Below, in pieces: positions 29,259-39,849 of a stretch of DNA of 64,000 nt; the stretch's first letter is position 1; each line of letters begins with the position of its first letter. Below the pieces are notes generated by a model. The model saw only the letters and a list, made by a program, of their open reading frames with translations, was not told the DNA's origin and did no database searches. The position numbers and the translations under genes are program-made. The DNA is from Micromonospora sp. NBRC 110009 (GTDB lineage: Bacteria; Actinomycetota; Actinomycetes; Mycobacteriales; Micromonosporaceae): assembly GCF_030518795.1 (NCBI RefSeq), contig NZ_CP130427.1, forward strand, positions 3,038,001-3,102,000, given 5' to 3'.

Positions 29259-30115
29259 TGGGTCAGAAGGTTCACCCCACTGGGTTCCGGCTCGGCATCT
29301 CGACCGACTGGAAGTCCCGCTGGTTCGCGGACAAGCTCTACAAGGACTACATCGGCGAGGACGTCAAGATCCGCCGGATGATGTCCAAGGGCCTGGAGCG
29401 CGCCGGCATTTCCAAGGTCGACATCGAGCGCACCCGGGACCGGGTCCGCGTCGACATCCACACCGCCCGGCCGGGCATCGTCATCGGCCGTAAGGGTGCG
29501 GAGGCCGACCGGATCCGCGGCGAGCTGGAGAAGCTCACCGGCAAGCAGGTTCAGCTGAACATCATCGAGGTGAAGAGCCCCGAGTCGGACGCGCAGCTGG
29601 TCGCCCAGGGCGTCGCCGAGCAGCTGTCCAGCCGGGTCAGCTTCCGTCGGGCCATGCGCAAGGCGATGCAGTCCGCGATGAAGAACCCGGTCTGCAAGGG
29701 CATCCGGGTCCAGGTCTCGGGTCGCCTCGGCGGCGCCGAGATGAGCCGGACCGAGTTCTATCGCGAGGGCCGGGTTCCGCTGCACACGCTGCGGGCCAAC
29801 ATCGAGTACGGCTTCTTCGAGGCCCGTACCACCTTCGGCCGGATCGGCGTGAAGGTCTGGATCTACAAGGGCGACGCCGTCCCGGGCCGGGAGGCTCCGG
29901 CCGAGGCCGGCCCGTCCCGCCCGCGCCGTGACCGCGGCGACCGGCCCGAGCGGCCGCGTCGTGGCCGGTCGGGTTCGTCCGGCACGACCGCCGGTGGCAC
30001 CGAGGCCGGCCGGGCTGCCGCGACCACCATCGCGCAGCAGGCCGAGACGCCGAGCGGCGAGCCGGTTGACGCCGGTGCTGTCGCCGCCGCGGCAGAAACG
30101 CAGCAGGAGGGCTGA
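29258..30115 (+). CDS. rpsC: 30S ribosomal protein S3
   Basis: The 285-residue S3 has the KH domain ([20 protein letters not shown]) and the C-terminal domain near the mRNA entry tunnel. After residue 210 comes an extension of about 70 residues, first Arg/Pro-rich and then Ala/Glu-rich, which is longer than in E. coli and probably flexible. The start overlaps the rplV stop. rplP follows after 3 nt. Confidence 0.97.
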   Translation: MGQKVHPTGFRLGISTDWKSRWFADKLYKDYIGEDVKIRRMMSKGLERAGISKVDIERTRDRVRVDIHTARPGIVIGRKGAEADRIRGELEKLTGKQVQLNIIEVKSPESDAQLVAQGVAEQLSSRVSFRRAMRKAMQSAMKNPVCKGIRVQVSGRLGGAEMSRTEFYREGRVPLHTLRANIEYGFFEARTTFGRIGVKVWIYKGDAVPGREAPAEAGPSRPRRDRGDRPERPRRGRSGSSGTTAGGTEAGRAAATTIAQQAETPSGEPVDAGAVAAAAETQQEG

Positions 30116-30118
30116 CAG

Positions 30119-30544
30119 ATGCTGATGCCGCGCAAGCCCCCGAAGGGCTTCCGCAAGCCGCACCACCCGGACCGCCACGGCGCGTCCAAGGGCGGTAACC
30201 GGGTGGTGTTCGGCGAGTTCGGGATCCAGGCTCTCGAGCCGGCGTACGTGACCAACCGCCAGATCGAGTCGGCGCGTATCGCGATGACCCGTCACATCAA
30301 GCGTGGCGGCAAGGTCTGGATCACGGTCTTCCCGGACCAGGCCCTCACCAAGAAGCCGGCGGAAACCCGGATGGGTTCCGGTAAGGGTTCGCCCGAGTGG
30401 TGGGTCGCCAACGTCAAGCCGGGGCGGGTTCTCTTCGAGATGTCCTTCCCCAACGAGCAGATCGCGCGAGAGGCGATGCGTCGCGCGATCCACAAGCTCC
30501 CGATGAAGTGCCGCATTGTTACGCGCGAAGTGGGTGAATCCTGA
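30119..30544 (+). CDS. rplP: 50S ribosomal protein L16
   Basis: The 141-residue L16 starts at ATG 30119 (ML-MPRK, as in other L16 proteins, rather than the ATG two codons later). It contains [12 protein letters not shown], the loop contacting the A-site tRNA elbow. The stop overlaps the rpmC ATG (TGATG). Confidence 0.98.
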   Translation: MLMPRKPPKGFRKPHHPDRHGASKGGNRVVFGEFGIQALEPAYVTNRQIESARIAMTRHIKRGGKVWITVFPDQALTKKPAETRMGSGKGSPEWWVANVKPGRVLFEMSFPNEQIAREAMRRAIHKLPMKCRIVTREVGES

Positions 30545-30780
30545 TGGCAGCGGGCGTCAAGGCCTCCGAGCTGCGTGAGCTCTCCGAGGAGGAGCTGGTC
30601 ACGAAGCTGCGCGAGGCGAAGGCGGAGCTGTTCAACCTCCGCGTGCAGGCCGCAACCGGGCAGCTGGACAACAACCGGCGGCTGCAGGTCATCCGTCGGG
30701 AGATCGCCCGGATCTACACGATCATGCGTGAGCGTGAGCTGGGTCTCTCGGCCGCGCCGACTGAGGTGACTGCATCATGA
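30544..30780 (+). CDS. rpmC: 50S ribosomal protein L29
   Basis: The 78-residue L29 has the helical hairpin [20 protein letters not shown] and [19 protein letters not shown]. It sits near the tunnel exit next to L23. It is slightly longer than the 63-residue E. coli form. It overlaps rplP and rpsQ at its two ends. Confidence 0.97.
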   Translation: MAAGVKASELRELSEEELVTKLREAKAELFNLRVQAATGQLDNNRRLQVIRREIARIYTIMRERELGLSAAPTEVTAS

Positions 30781-31058
30781 GTGAGAACACCACCACCACC
30801 GCCGCCGCGCGGGCCACCCGCAAGGTGCGTGAGGGCCTCGTGGTAAGCGACAAGATGGACAAGACCGTCGTGGTCGAGGTCGAGGACCGGGTCAAGCACG
30901 CGCTGTACGGCAAGATCATGCGCCGGACCAGCAAGCTGAAGGTCCACGACGAGCAGAACTCGGCCGGCATCGGCGACCGGGTCCTGATCATGGAGACCCG
31001 GCCGCTCTCCGCCACCAAGCGGTGGCGGCTCGTGGAGATCCTCGAGAAGGCCAAGTAG
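30777..31058 (+). CDS. rpsQ: 30S ribosomal protein S17
   Basis: The 93-residue S17 starts at an ATG overlapping the rpmC stop (ATGA). Core motifs are [20 protein letters not shown] and [19 protein letters not shown]. The OB-fold protein binds the 16S rRNA 5' domain. It is the last gene before the hairpin-containing gap to rplN. Confidence 0.97.
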   Translation: MSENTTTTAAARATRKVREGLVVSDKMDKTVVVEVEDRVKHALYGKIMRRTSKLKVHDEQNSAGIGDRVLIMETRPLSATKRWRLVEILEKAK

Positions 31059-31094
31059 CGAAGGCTCGAGCTCGGCCGGCTTCGGTCGGGCGCA

Positions 31095-31135
31095 GGTTCC
31101 GCCAGGCTCCGGCCGCCTCCGGCGGCCGGAGAACC
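31095..31135 (+). terminator. Hairpin between rpsQ and rplN (S10/spc boundary)
   Basis: CTCCGGCCGCC (31107-31117) pairs with GGCGGCCGGAG (31121-31131) around TCC; GGTTC/GAACC repeats flank it. It marks the boundary where E. coli splits S10 and spc operons. No U-tract; partial attenuation is more likely than a full stop. Confidence 0.55.
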
Positions 31136-31155
31136 GGCAGACATAGGAGATAGAC

Positions 31156-31524
31156 GTGATTCAGCAGGAGTCGCGACTGCGCGTCGCCGACAACACGGGT
31201 GCCCGGGAGATCCTGTGCATCCGGGTTCTCGGTGGCTCCGGTCGGCGCTACGCGAGCATCGGCGACGTCATCGTGGCCACGGTCAAGGACGCGATCCCCG
31301 GTGCCGGTGTGAAGAAGGGCGACGTCGTCAAGGCCGTCGTCGTTCGCACCGCCAAGGAGAAGCGGCGGCCGGACGGCTCGTACATCCGCTTCGACGAGAA
31401 CGCCGCCGTCATCATCAAGGACGGCGGGGACCCGCGCGGTACCCGTATCTTCGGCCCGGTGGGCCGCGAGCTGCGGGACAAGCGGTTCATGAAGATCATC
31501 TCTCTCGCGCCGGAGGTGTTGTGA
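31156..31524 (+). CDS. rplN: 50S ribosomal protein L14
   Basis: The 122-residue L14 starts at GTG 31156 (a [20 protein letters not shown] start). It lies at the subunit interface near L19. The stop overlaps the rplX GTG. It is the first gene after the boundary hairpin. Confidence 0.98.
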   Translation: MIQQESRLRVADNTGAREILCIRVLGGSGRRYASIGDVIVATVKDAIPGAGVKKGDVVKAVVVRTAKEKRRPDGSYIRFDENAAVIIKDGGDPRGTRIFGPVGRELRDKRFMKIISLAPEVL

Positions 31525-31841
31525 CCGTGAAGGTCAAGAAGGGCGACACGGTCGTCGTCATCGCCGGCAAGGACAAGGGTGCCAAGGGCAAGGTCATCGC
31601 GGCCTACCCGCGGCAGGACAAGGTCCTGGTCGAGGGCGTGAACCGGGTCAAGAAGCACACCCGCATCAGCACCACCCAGCGTGGCGCCAAGACCGGTGGC
31701 ATCGTCACCCAGGAGGCCCCGATCCACGTCTCGAACGTGCAGGTCCTGGACTCCGACGGCAAGCCGACCCGCGTCGGTTACCGGATCGACGACAACGGCC
31801 AGAAGGTCCGCATCGCGCGTAGCACCGGTAAGGACCTCTGA
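31521..31841 (+). CDS. rplX: 50S ribosomal protein L24
   Basis: The 106-residue protein starts at GTG 31521, overlapping the rplN stop, with GGAGG at 31512-31516. The upstream open frame is antisense-free shadow of rplN and is not coding. It has the KOW motif [20 protein letters not shown] and initiates 50S assembly. The stop overlaps rplE (TGATG). Confidence 0.97.
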   Translation: MTVKVKKGDTVVVIAGKDKGAKGKVIAAYPRQDKVLVEGVNRVKKHTRISTTQRGAKTGGIVTQEAPIHVSNVQVLDSDGKPTRVGYRIDDNGQKVRIARSTGKDL

Positions 31842-32410
31842 TGACCACGGCTACCGAAACCAAGACCCTGCCGCGCCTCAAGGAGCGGTACCGCAACGAG
31901 GTCGTGGCGAAGCTGCAGGAGCAGTACAGCTACGGCAACCCCATGCAGGTGCCCGGGCTCGTCAAGATCGTCGTCAACATGGGCGTCGGCGAGGCCGCTC
32001 GGGACGCCAAGCTGATCGACGGCGCGGTCCGCGACCTGGCCACCATCACCGGCCAGAAGCCGCTGGTGCGGCGGGCGACCAAGTCCATCGCGCAGTTCAA
32101 GCTCCGCGAGGGCATGCCGATCGGCGCGAAGGTCACCCTGCGGGGCGACCGGATGTGGGAGTTCCTGGACCGGCTGCTCTCCATCGCGCTGCCGCGTATC
32201 CGTGACTTCCGCGGCCTGGACGGGCGCAAGCTCGACGGCCACGGCAACTACACGTTCGGTCTGACCGAGCAGTCGGTGTTCCACGAGATCGACCAGGACA
32301 AGATCGATCGCCAGCGGGGCATGGACATCACGGTGGTCACGACCGCCACGACCGACGACGAGGGCCGGGCGCTGCTCAAGCTCCTGGGCTTCCCGTTCAA
32401 GGAGAACTGA
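31841..32410 (+). CDS. rplE: 50S ribosomal protein L5
   Basis: The 189-residue L5 has [17 protein letters not shown] and [14 protein letters not shown]. It binds 5S rRNA and bridges to S13 in the 30S head. The start overlaps the rplX stop; rpsZ begins 1 nt after the stop. Confidence 0.98.
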   Translation: MTTATETKTLPRLKERYRNEVVAKLQEQYSYGNPMQVPGLVKIVVNMGVGEAARDAKLIDGAVRDLATITGQKPLVRRATKSIAQFKLREGMPIGAKVTLRGDRMWEFLDRLLSIALPRIRDFRGLDGRKLDGHGNYTFGLTEQSVFHEIDQDKIDRQRGMDITVVTTATTDDEGRALLKLLGFPFKEN

Positions 32411-32411
32411 G

Positions 32412-32597
32412 ATGGCCAAGAAGGCGCTGATCATCAAGGCGGCCGCGAAGCCGAAGTTCTCGGTTCGCGCGTACACCCGCTGCCAGCGGTGCGGGCGTCC
32501 GAAGGCGGTCTACCGCAAGTTCGGTCTCTGCCGGGTGTGCATCCGGGAGATGGCCCACCGCGGTGAGCTGCCCGGCGTGTCCAAGGCTTCCTGGTAA
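32412..32597 (+). CDS. rpsZ: 30S ribosomal protein S14, zinc-binding (type Z)
   Basis: The 61-residue protein has the CxxC-x12-CxxC zinc site (CQRCGRP then CRVCIRE). This is the short zinc-dependent S14; zinc-free paralogs are about 100 residues. S14 is in the 30S head. The 96-nt spacer to rpsH holds a small hairpin. Confidence 0.98.
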   Translation: MAKKALIIKAAAKPKFSVRAYTRCQRCGRPKAVYRKFGLCRVCIREMAHRGELPGVSKASW

Positions 32598-32645
32598 TAG
32601 CCCGGCGCGCTTCGCGCGTCAGCTGAACTGTCTCTTCGCCGTAGG

Positions 32646-32664
32646 CCCCGGGCCTGGCCCGGGG
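32646..32664 (+). terminator. Short GC hairpin between rpsZ and rpsH
   Basis: CCCCGGGC (32646-32653) pairs with GCCCGGGG (32657-32664) around CTG. Probably an mRNA processing or attenuation structure within the spc operon. Confidence 0.5.
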
Positions 32665-32693
32665 AACCCCGGCGAGAAAGGTTGACGAATTTC

Positions 32694-33101
32694 ATGACGA
32701 TGACCGACCCGATCGCAGACATGCTCACGCGTCTGCGTAACGCCAACCAGGCGTACCACGACCGGGTGACGATGCCCTACTCGAAGATCAAGGCGAACAT
32801 CGCCGAGGTCCTCAAGGCCGAGGGTTACATCGCCACCTGGTCGGTCGAGGAGCCCGAGGAGGGCGCCGTCGGCAAGCGACTGGTCGTCGAGCTGAAGTAC
32901 GGCCAGAACCGGGAGCGGAGCCTGGCCGGCATCAAGCGCGTGTCCAAGCCCGGTCTCCGGGTGTACGCCAAGTCGGACGGGCTCCCGCGGGTGCTCGGCG
33001 GGCTGGGCGTGGCGATCATTTCGACGTCCCAGGGGCTGCTCACCGACCGGCAGGCCCGCAAGCGGAGCGTTGGCGGGGAAGTCCTCGCCTTCGTCTGGTA
33101 A
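32694..33101 (+). CDS. rpsH: 30S ribosomal protein S8
   Basis: The 135-residue S8 starts at ATG 32694, giving [20 protein letters not shown] as in other S8 proteins; the upstream TTG at 32682 overlaps the likely ribosome site and is less probable. S8 is a central-domain assembly protein and in E. coli is the spc autoregulator that binds the rplE region. The C-terminal [17 protein letters not shown] is intact. Confidence 0.97.
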   Translation: MTMTDPIADMLTRLRNANQAYHDRVTMPYSKIKANIAEVLKAEGYIATWSVEEPEEGAVGKRLVVELKYGQNRERSLAGIKRVSKPGLRVYAKSDGLPRVLGGLGVAIISTSQGLLTDRQARKRSVGGEVLAFVW

Positions 33102-33117
33102 CGGGAGACAGGTAGAA

Positions 33118-33660
33118 ATGTCGCGTATTGGACGTAAGTCGATCCCGGTGCCAGCCGGCGTCGATATCACCATCGACGGCCAGACCGTCAAGGTCAAGGG
33201 CCCCAAGGGCGAGCTGAGCCACGTGCTGGCCGAGCCGATCACGGCGGAGCGGGGCGAGGACGGCGAGCTGCACGTCAACCGGCCGAACGACGAGCGCAAG
33301 GCCAAGGAGCTGCACGGCCTGAGCCGTACGCTGGTGGCCAACATGATCGTCGGCGTGACCGAGGGCTACCGCAAGAGCCTCGAGATCGCCGGTACCGGTT
33401 ACCGTGTCACCGCCAAGGGCAAGGACCTGGAGTTCGCGCTCGGGTTCTCGCACCCGGTGCTGGTTCCGGCCCCGGACGGCATCACCTTCACGGTGGAGAA
33501 GCCGACCCTGTTCCACGTGGCCGGCATCGACAAGCAGCAGGTCGGCGAGGTCGCCGCCAACATCCGGAAGATCCGCCCGCCGGAGCCCTACAAGGGCAAG
33601 GGCGTGAAGTACCAGGGCGAGGTCATCCGCCGCAAGGCTGGAAAGGCAGGTAAGAAGTGA
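33118..33660 (+). CDS. rplF: 50S ribosomal protein L6
   Basis: The 180-residue L6 starts at ATG 33118 ([16 protein letters not shown]). It has two related domains; the C-terminal one includes [17 protein letters not shown] near the sarcin-ricin loop. It overlaps rplR by 4 nt. Confidence 0.98.
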   Translation: MSRIGRKSIPVPAGVDITIDGQTVKVKGPKGELSHVLAEPITAERGEDGELHVNRPNDERKAKELHGLSRTLVANMIVGVTEGYRKSLEIAGTGYRVTAKGKDLEFALGFSHPVLVPAPDGITFTVEKPTLFHVAGIDKQQVGEVAANIRKIRPPEPYKGKGVKYQGEVIRRKAGKAGKK

Positions 33661-34046
33661 GCGCCACGCTGCTCAAGCGCCGCCGCGGCGTCGCCGCCAA
33701 GCGTGCCGTCGGGCGTGCGCGTCGGCACTTCCGGGTCCGCAAGAACGTCAGCGGCACCGCCGCCCGTCCTCGCCTGGTCGTCACCCGCTCGCTGCGTCAC
33801 ATCGTCGCCCAGATCGTGGACGACACCAAGGGTCACACCCTGGCGTCGGCCTCGACCATGGACGCCTCGCTGCGCGGTGCCGAGGGCGACAAGAGCGCCC
33901 TGGCCGGCAAGGTCGGCGCCCTGCTCGCCGAGCGCGCCAAGGCCGCCGGCGTCTCGAAGGTCGTCTTCGACCGCGGTGGCAACCGGTACGCGGGGCGGGT
34001 CGCCGCGCTTGCCGACGCCGCCCGCGAAGCCGGGCTCGAGTTCTAG
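33657..34046 (+). CDS. rplR: 50S ribosomal protein L18
   Basis: The 129-residue L18 starts at a GTG overlapping rplF. It has the core [20 protein letters not shown] and the C-terminal [17 protein letters not shown]. It binds 5S rRNA with L5. rpsE follows after 33 nt. Confidence 0.97.
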   Translation: MSATLLKRRRGVAAKRAVGRARRHFRVRKNVSGTAARPRLVVTRSLRHIVAQIVDDTKGHTLASASTMDASLRGAEGDKSALAGKVGALLAERAKAAGVSKVVFDRGGNRYAGRVAALADAAREAGLEF

Positions 34047-34079
34047 AAACCCCGTCACGAGAGAGAAGGAAGGCTGCTG

Positions 34080-34694
34080 ATGCCAGGTCAACAGCGCCGT
34101 GGCGGCGGGTCCGGTGGCAACGAGGGTGGTCGCCGCGACAACCGCCGTGAGGGCGGCCGCGGAAACGCGCCCGTCGAGAAGACCCCGCACCTTGAGCGGG
34201 TCGTCGCGATCAACCGCGTCGCCAAGGTCGTGAAGGGTGGTCGTCGCTTCAGCTTCACCGCCCTGGTGATCGTGGGCGACGGCGACGGCACCGTCGGCGT
34301 GGGCTACGGAAAGGCCAAGGAGGTGCCCGCGGCGATCGCCAAGGGTGTCGAGGAGGCCAAGAAGCACTTCTTCAAGGTGCCGCGGATCGGCCAGTCGATC
34401 CCGCACCCGGTGCAGGGCGAGGACGCGGCCGGTGTGGTGCTGCTCAAGCCGGCCTCGGCCGGTACGGGCGTCATCGCCGGTGGTCCGGTGCGTGCCGTGC
34501 TGGAGTGCGCGGGCATCCACGACGTGCTCTCCAAGAGCCTCGGCTCGTCCAACCCGATCAACATCGTGCACGCCACGGTGGCGGCCCTGAAGGCGCTCGA
34601 GTCGCCGGAGGCGGTCGCGGCCCGTCGTGGTCTGCCGGTCGAGGACGTCGCGCCGGCCGCCATGCTGGCGTCGCGGGCGGGGGTGGCGTCCTGA
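34080..34694 (+). CDS. rpsE: 30S ribosomal protein S5
   Basis: The 204-residue S5 has an Arg/Gly-rich N-terminal extension of about 35 residues, then the dsRNA-binding fold ([17 protein letters not shown]) and the C-terminal domain ([16 protein letters not shown]). It acts in fidelity and mRNA unwinding. The stop overlaps the rpmD ATG. Confidence 0.97.
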   Translation: MPGQQRRGGGSGGNEGGRRDNRREGGRGNAPVEKTPHLERVVAINRVAKVVKGGRRFSFTALVIVGDGDGTVGVGYGKAKEVPAAIAKGVEEAKKHFFKVPRIGQSIPHPVQGEDAAGVVLLKPASAGTGVIAGGPVRAVLECAGIHDVLSKSLGSSNPINIVHATVAALKALESPEAVAARRGLPVEDVAPAAMLASRAGVAS

Positions 34695-34876
34695 TGGCGC
34701 GCCTGAAGGTCACCCAGGTCCGGTCCGAGATCGGGACCAAGAAGAACCAGCGTGACTCGCTGCGTTCGCTCGGTCTCAAGCGGATCAACGACGTGGTGGT
34801 CAAGGAGGATCGTCCGGAGATCCGGGGCATGATCTTCGCGGTCAACCACCTCGTGAAGGTCGAGGAGGTCGAGTAA
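34694..34876 (+). CDS. rpmD: 50S ribosomal protein L30
   Basis: The 60-residue L30 ([31 protein letters not shown]) has normal family length. Both ends overlap neighbours (TGATG with rpsE, TAATG with rplO), indicating tight translational coupling. Confidence 0.97.
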   Translation: MARLKVTQVRSEIGTKKNQRDSLRSLGLKRINDVVVKEDRPEIRGMIFAVNHLVKVEEVE

Positions 34877-35319
34877 TGACGATCAAGGTGCACCACCTGC
34901 GTCCGGCGCCCGGGGCCAAGACCGACAAGACCCGCGTGGGTCGCGGTGAGGGCTCGAAGGGCAAGACCGCCGGTCGCGGTACCAAGGGTTCCAAGGCCCG
35001 GAAGAACATCTCGCCGGCGTTCGAGGGTGGGCAGATGCCCATCCACATGCGCCTGCCGAAGATGAAGGGCTTCAAGAACAAGTTCAAGGTCGTCTTCCAG
35101 GTGGTCAACCTGGACCGGCTCGCCGAGCTCTTCCCGAACGGCGGCCAGGTCGGCCCGGTCGAGCTGGTCGAGGCCGGCGCGGTCCGCAAGGGCCAGCCGG
35201 TCAAGGTGCTCGGCACCGGCGACCTCGGCGGTGTGGCGCTCCAGGTGTCGGCGCACGCGTTCAGCGCGTCGGCCAAGGAGAAGATCACTGCTGCCGGCGG
35301 TTCGGTCACCGAGCTGTAA
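34876..35319 (+). CDS. rplO: 50S ribosomal protein L15
   Basis: The 147-residue L15 has the Gly/Lys-rich N-terminal arm ([19 protein letters not shown]) that enters the 50S core, and a globular C-terminal domain. It starts on the rpmD stop. A 19-bp hairpin follows at 35330, separating the spc ribosomal genes from secY. Confidence 0.97.
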   Translation: MTIKVHHLRPAPGAKTDKTRVGRGEGSKGKTAGRGTKGSKARKNISPAFEGGQMPIHMRLPKMKGFKNKFKVVFQVVNLDRLAELFPNGGQVGPVELVEAGAVRKGQPVKVLGTGDLGGVALQVSAHAFSASAKEKITAAGGSVTEL

Positions 35320-35329
35320 GGCACGACTC

Positions 35330-35369
35330 ATGGCGCCCGCTCAGTTGTCGACAACTGGGCGGGCGCCAT
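35330..35369 (+). terminator. Long hairpin terminator between rplO and secY
   Basis: A 19-bp near-perfect stem (35330-35348 with 35351-35369, one T-G pair) has a 2-nt CG centre, so the working loop is a few bases larger. It starts 11 nt after the rplO stop and implies that secY-adk-map has its own promoter in the 185 nt that follow. Confidence 0.85.
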
Positions 35370-35554
35370 GGTCTCCACGGCGAATGTGCGCCGGGTAACA
35401 TCGGATTCGTTTTATGTAGCCGGGCACGTCTGCCCCCACCGGGATCGGGCTGTTAGAGTCCCTTCCCAGCTATGGATATCGGGCGCTCGCCCGGCACCCA
35501 CCCCGCCCCGCCAGGGATCATCACCGGCGGCCCGCCTCGCGCAGGAGGAAGAAG

Positions 35555-36883
35555 TTGCTGTCCGCCTTTCTCAGTGCGTTCCGTACGCCTGACCTGCGCA
35601 AGAAGCTGCTGTTCACAGTAGGCATCATCGCGGTCTATCGGCTCGGCGCCACTCTGCCCAGCCCAGGCGTCTCGTACGGCAACGTGCAGAAGTGCCTCGA
35701 CACGATCCAGGGGAGCGGCACCGGTGTGCTGAACCTGCTGGACCTGTTCTCCGGCGGTGCGCTGCTCCAGCTCTCGGTCTTCGCGCTCGGCATCATGCCG
35801 TACATCACCGCGTCGATCATCCTGCAGCTGCTGACCGTGGTCATCCCGCGGCTGGAGCAGCTCCGCAAGGAGGGTCAGGCCGGCCAGGCGAAGATCACCC
35901 AGTACACCCGCTACCTGACGCTGGGCCTGGGCATCCTGCAGTCGTCGGCGTTCGTGGCGCTGGCCCGCTCCGGGCAGCTCTTCCAGAACCGCTGCGACCA
36001 GTTCCCGATCATCCCCCGGGGCACCGGCATCCCGGACTGGCTGACCCTGTCCATCCTGGTCATGACCATGACCGCGGGCACCGGTGTGGTGATGTGGCTC
36101 GGCGAGCTGATCACCGACCGCGGCGTCGGCAACGGCATGTCCGTGCTGATCTTCACCTCGATCGCGGCCCGGCTCCCCAGCGAGGGCTGGAAGATCAAGA
36201 CCACCAAGGGCTGGGGGATGTTCCTCCTCGTCATCGCCCTGGTCCTGCTGGTCATCACCGCGGTCACCTTCATCGAGCAGGCCCAGCGCCGGATTCCGGT
36301 GCAGTACGCCAAGCGCATGATCGGCCGGCGGATGTACGGCGGCACATCCACCTACATCCCGCTGAAGGTGAACCAGGCCGGTGTCATCCCGGTCATCTTC
36401 GCCTCGTCGCTGCTCTACCTGCCGACGCTCGTGCTCCAGTTCTTCGACCAGACCAACCCGGGCAAGACCCAGGCCTGGATCCAGAACCACATCGTGAAGG
36501 CGAGCGCGCCGGAGCACATCGCGATCTACTTCCTGCTGATCATCTTCTTCACGTACTTCTACGTGTCGATCACGTTCAACCCGACCGAGGTCGCGGACAA
36601 CATGAAGAAGTACGGCGGCTTCGTGCCGGGCATCCGCCCCGGCAAGCCGACCGCCGAGTACCTCGACTTCATCCTCAGCCGGATCACCCTGCCGGGTGCG
36701 CTCTACCTGGGCATCATCGCGATCCTGCCGAACTTCTTCTTCATCTGGCTCGACAACCAGCAGTTCCAGAACTTCCCGTTCGGCGGCACCGCTGTGCTCA
36801 TCATGGTCGGCGTCGGTCTGGAGACCGTGAAGCAGATCGAGAGCCAACTCATGCAGCGGAACTACGAAGGGTTCCTGCGGTAG
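35555..36883 (+). CDS. secY: Preprotein translocase subunit SecY
   Basis: The 442-residue channel protein starts at TTG 35555, supported by AGGAGG at 35543-35548; the product begins with (M)LSAFLSAFRTPDLRKK. About ten membrane helices and the conserved cytoplasmic loop with KRMIGRRMYGG are present. It forms the protein-export channel with SecE and SecG. It is followed immediately by adk (ATG one base after the stop), so both are coupled. Confidence 0.97.
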   Translation: MLSAFLSAFRTPDLRKKLLFTVGIIAVYRLGATLPSPGVSYGNVQKCLDTIQGSGTGVLNLLDLFSGGALLQLSVFALGIMPYITASIILQLLTVVIPRLEQLRKEGQAGQAKITQYTRYLTLGLGILQSSAFVALARSGQLFQNRCDQFPIIPRGTGIPDWLTLSILVMTMTAGTGVVMWLGELITDRGVGNGMSVLIFTSIAARLPSEGWKIKTTKGWGMFLLVIALVLLVITAVTFIEQAQRRIPVQYAKRMIGRRMYGGTSTYIPLKVNQAGVIPVIFASSLLYLPTLVLQFFDQTNPGKTQAWIQNHIVKASAPEHIAIYFLLIIFFTYFYVSITFNPTEVADNMKKYGGFVPGIRPGKPTAEYLDFILSRITLPGALYLGIIAILPNFFFIWLDNQQFQNFPFGGTAVLIMVGVGLETVKQIESQLMQRNYEGFLR

Positions 36884-37537
36884 ATGCGACTCGTTCTGGT
36901 TGGCCCGCCGGGCGCGGGCAAGGGCACACAGGCGGAGTTCATCGCCGCCCACCTTTCGGTGCCGAAGATCTCCACCGGTGACATCTTCCGGGCCAACGTC
37001 TCCCAGGGCACGCCCCTCGGGGTAGAGGCGAAGCGGTACATGGACGCCGGCAAGCTGGTCCCGGACGAGGTCACGATCAACATGGTGCGGGACCGGCTCG
37101 CCGAGCCGGACGCCGGCGAGGGCTTCCTCCTCGACGGCTTCCCGCGTACCACGCCGCAGGCCGCCGCGCTCGACAAGCTCCTCGCTGACCTCGGCACCGC
37201 GCTGGACCTGGTGCTGGAGCTGGTCGTCGACGACGACGAGGTGATCCGGCGGCTCTCCGGCCGGCGCACCTGCCGCGGCTGCGGCAAGATCTGGCACGTC
37301 GAGTTCGACGCCCCCACCCGGGAGGGGGTCTGCGACCGCTGCGGCGCGGAGCTGTTCCAGCGGGACGACGACAAGCCGGAGACCATCGCGGCCCGGCTCC
37401 GGGAGTACGCCGAGAAGACCGCGCCGCTGGTCGACTACTACGGCGCCCAGGGCAAGCTCGTCGGCATCGACGCCACCGGGCCGGTGGAGGACGTCACGGT
37501 CCGCGCCATCGACGCCCTGCGCTCGTACGGCGGCTGA
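36884..37537 (+). CDS. adk: Adenylate kinase
   Basis: The 217-residue enzyme interconverts ATP + AMP and 2 ADP. The P-loop [10 protein letters not shown] is at 7-16 and GFPRT follows later. The LID domain has four cysteines (130, 133, 150, 153), so it is the zinc-stabilised type. The start lies directly on the secY stop. map follows 91 nt later. Confidence 0.98.
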   Translation: MRLVLVGPPGAGKGTQAEFIAAHLSVPKISTGDIFRANVSQGTPLGVEAKRYMDAGKLVPDEVTINMVRDRLAEPDAGEGFLLDGFPRTTPQAAALDKLLADLGTALDLVLELVVDDDEVIRRLSGRRTCRGCGKIWHVEFDAPTREGVCDRCGAELFQRDDDKPETIAARLREYAEKTAPLVDYYGAQGKLVGIDATGPVEDVTVRAIDALRSYGG

Positions 37538-37628
37538 CATCCCGCCGGCGATCCCGGCGGATAGAGTGCGACCAGCGGGGTACGTCCGGCGTGCCCCGCT
37601 GTTCCGCGCGACGAAAGGTAACGCCTCC

Positions 37629-38480
37629 ATGCGTCGTCCCCAGCTGGACATCCAGCTGAAGACCCCGGACCAGATCGAGCTGATGCGGGCCGCCGGTCTG
37701 GTGGTCGCCCGTGCGCTGCGTCTGATGCGGGAGGCGGTCGCCCCCGGGGTGACCACCGCGGACCTCGACGCGATCGCCGAGGCCACCATCCGCGACGCCG
37801 GCGCGATCCCGTCCTTCAAGGGCTACCACGGCTTCCCGGCGTCGATCTGCTCCTCCGTCAACGAGCAGGTGGTGCACGCGATCCCGTCGTCGCAGCAGGT
37901 GCTCCGCGAGGGAGACCTGATCTCGATCGACTGCGGCGCGGTGCTCAACGGCTGGCACGGCGACTCGGCGATCACGGTCGGCGTCGGCGAGGTCGACCCG
38001 GCGCTGCTCAAGATGGCGGCGGTGGCCGAGGACGCGATGTGGGCCGGGATCGCGGCCGCCGCCCGCGGCGCGGCCAGCGGGAAGGGTCGCCTCACAGACA
38101 TCTCGTACGCGGTGGAGAACGCGGTCCGCAAGGGCGGCCGGTACGGCATCGTCGACGGCTACGGCGGCCACGGCATCGGCACGGAGATGCACCAGGACCC
38201 GCACGTGCTCAACCACGGGCGCCCGGGGAAGGGGCCCCGCCTGGTTCCCGGGCTGGCGCTGGCGATCGAGCCGATGATCACCATGGGCTCGCCGCGGACC
38301 GTGGAGCTGGCGGACGGCTGGACCGTGGTGACCCGGGACAGGTCGATGGCGGTGCACGTGGAGCACTCGATGGCGCTGCTGGACGACGGGGTGTGGGTGT
38401 TGACCGCCGAGGACGGCGGCCGGGCCCGGCTCGGCGACCTGGTCACGTCCCGCCAGCCGGCCGGCTCCCCGGCGGTCTGA
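37629..38480 (+). CDS. map: Methionine aminopeptidase, type I
   Basis: The 283-residue enzyme starts at ATG 37629, with GAAAGG upstream; the open frame extends to 37566 without a ribosome site. The five metal ligands are Asp101, Asp112, His181, Glu214 and Glu245, with the catalytic His84. It removes the initiator methionine from new proteins. Placement after secY-adk is common. A DUF1707 gene separates it from infA. Confidence 0.97.
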   Translation: MRRPQLDIQLKTPDQIELMRAAGLVVARALRLMREAVAPGVTTADLDAIAEATIRDAGAIPSFKGYHGFPASICSSVNEQVVHAIPSSQQVLREGDLISIDCGAVLNGWHGDSAITVGVGEVDPALLKMAAVAEDAMWAGIAAAARGAASGKGRLTDISYAVENAVRKGGRYGIVDGYGGHGIGTEMHQDPHVLNHGRPGKGPRLVPGLALAIEPMITMGSPRTVELADGWTVVTRDRSMAVHVEHSMALLDDGVWVLTAEDGGRARLGDLVTSRQPAGSPAV

Positions 38481-38618
38481 CCGGTCCGTCCCGGCCTTGG
38501 CGCTCCTCGCGCCGATCGGGCGGTTTCCGCCCGGCTGCGTACCGCCGCACCGCTCGTCGCCGCTGGGTGCGACAGAGGGGTTACCGCGCGGTGGCACGCC
38601 GGTGGCATGCTTGCCGTC

Positions 38619-39140
38619 ATGGACGGGCGGAGCGGGATGCGGGCGGCCGACGCCGACCGGGCGGCCACGGCGGAGCGGCTCCGGGTGGCTCTCGAGGAGG
38701 GCCGGCTCGACCTGCACGAGTACGACGAGCGGCTGGTCCGGGCCTACCAGGCGAAGACGTACGCCGAGCTGGACGAGGTCGTGGCCGACCTGCCCGGGGC
38801 GACACGCGCACAGCGCGCCGCGGTGGCCCCGTCCGCCCCGTCGGCCCCGACGGCCCCGGCCCCCGATGCCAGCGAGAAGGTCGCCGACAACAGCGGGCGC
38901 GGCGCCGGCTGGGTGCTCGCGATCTGGTCACCGTGGCTGCGGGTCGCCGGGATCCTCACCGTGATCTGGTTGTTCGCCTCGGTCGGCTCGGGTCACCTCG
39001 GCCACTACTGGCCGGCCTGGGCGATCGGGCCGTGGGGGTTTTTCCTACTGATGCGCACCGTCGGCGGCCACGACCATGGGTGGCGGCACTCGACCGAGCG
39101 GCGCCGCAAGGACCGGCGGGACCGGCGCAGACGATACTGA
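38619..39140 (+). CDS. DUF1707-domain membrane protein
   Basis: The 173-residue protein has an N-terminal DUF1707 domain ([42 protein letters not shown]), a Pro/Ala linker (about 65-90), two membrane segments (about 100-120 and 128-150) and a strongly basic tail. DUF1707 is widespread in actinomycetes with unknown function; it resembles SHOCT-like oligomerisation modules. Start ATG 38619 was chosen; ATG 38607 is possible. It lies between map and the infA promoter, an accessory insertion in the cluster. Confidence 0.75.
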   Translation: MDGRSGMRAADADRAATAERLRVALEEGRLDLHEYDERLVRAYQAKTYAELDEVVADLPGATRAQRAAVAPSAPSAPTAPAPDASEKVADNSGRGAGWVLAIWSPWLRVAGILTVIWLFASVGSGHLGHYWPAWAIGPWGFFLLMRTVGGHDHGWRHSTERRRKDRRDRRRRY

Positions 39141-39224
39141 CCGCCGAGGCTGTGGCCAGGGTCACAGCAGGCGATCGGGGCTTGACGAATTTCCTTCGGC
39201 CAGGTGACCGGCCGGGCGGCCGGT

Positions 39225-39254
39225 TTGGCGACGGCCCGCTGGCGGGCGTACACT
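39225..39254 (+). promoter_or_regulatory. Putative promoter of infA-rpmJ-rpsM-rpsK-rpsD-rpoA-rplQ
   Basis: TTGGCG at 39225-39230 and TACACT at 39249-39254 are 18 bp apart, predicting a start near 39261 and a leader of about 150 nt. Confidence 0.65.
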
Positions 39255-39409
39255 TTCTGATCGGCGCACAGCGTCCACTCCGGCATGCCCACCCGCGCTT
39301 CGGTGGGAGCTGGAGCCGCGGCTGGCGCGGGTTTCCTGATCTTGGTCAGTTCACCCGTGTAAGACGTTGTGGGCCGTCCGGAGCAACCGACGTCAGGACA
39401 GCGGAGGAC

Positions 39410-39631
39410 ATGCCGAAAAAAGACGGAGCCATCGAGATCGAGGGTCGGGTCATCGAGCCCCTGCCGAACGCCATGTTCCGGGTGGAGCTCGCGAACGGCC
39501 ACAAGGTGCTGGCTCACATCAGCGGCAAGATGCGGCAGCACTACATCCGCATCCTGCCGGAGGACCGGGTCGTCGTCGAACTCTCGCCGTACGACCTGAC
39601 CCGCGGGCGCATCGTCTACCGCTACAAGTAA
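39410..39631 (+). CDS. infA: Translation initiation factor IF-1
   Basis: The 73-residue protein ([40 protein letters not shown]) is a single S1/OB fold of normal IF-1 length. It binds the A site of the 30S subunit during initiation. ATG 39410 is fixed by homology; GGAGG ends only 2 nt before it, so an AGGA further upstream (39394) may be the working ribosome site. Followed by rpmJ. Confidence 0.97.
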   Translation: MPKKDGAIEIEGRVIEPLPNAMFRVELANGHKVLAHISGKMRQHYIRILPEDRVVVELSPYDLTRGRIVYRYK

Positions 39632-39723
39632 GCCTGACGACGGCCGGGACGTCCCCGTGTCCGTCTTCGACGTCCGGGTCGCGCTGCGTCGCGCCTCCGG
39701 GCCAGATGGGAAGTAAGGCAACC

Positions 39724-39840
39724 GTGAAGGTCAAGCCGAGCGTCAAGAGGATCTGCAACAACTGCCGGGTGATTCGCCGGCACGGCCGGGTCATGATCAT
39801 CTGCTCCACCGACCCGCGCCACAAGCAGCGCCAGGGCTGA
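39724..39840 (+). CDS. rpmJ: 50S ribosomal protein L36
   Basis: The 38-residue protein starts at GTG 39724. The zinc ligands are Cys11, Cys14, Cys27 and His33 (CNNC, then [13 protein letters not shown]). The CxxC form is the zinc-dependent one. It belongs to the 23S-binding small proteins near the peptidyl-transferase region. It is too short for routine gene calling but unmistakable by sequence and place. Confidence 0.96.
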   Translation: MKVKPSVKRICNNCRVIRRHGRVMIICSTDPRHKQRQG

Positions 39841-39849
39841 ACCAGTCCC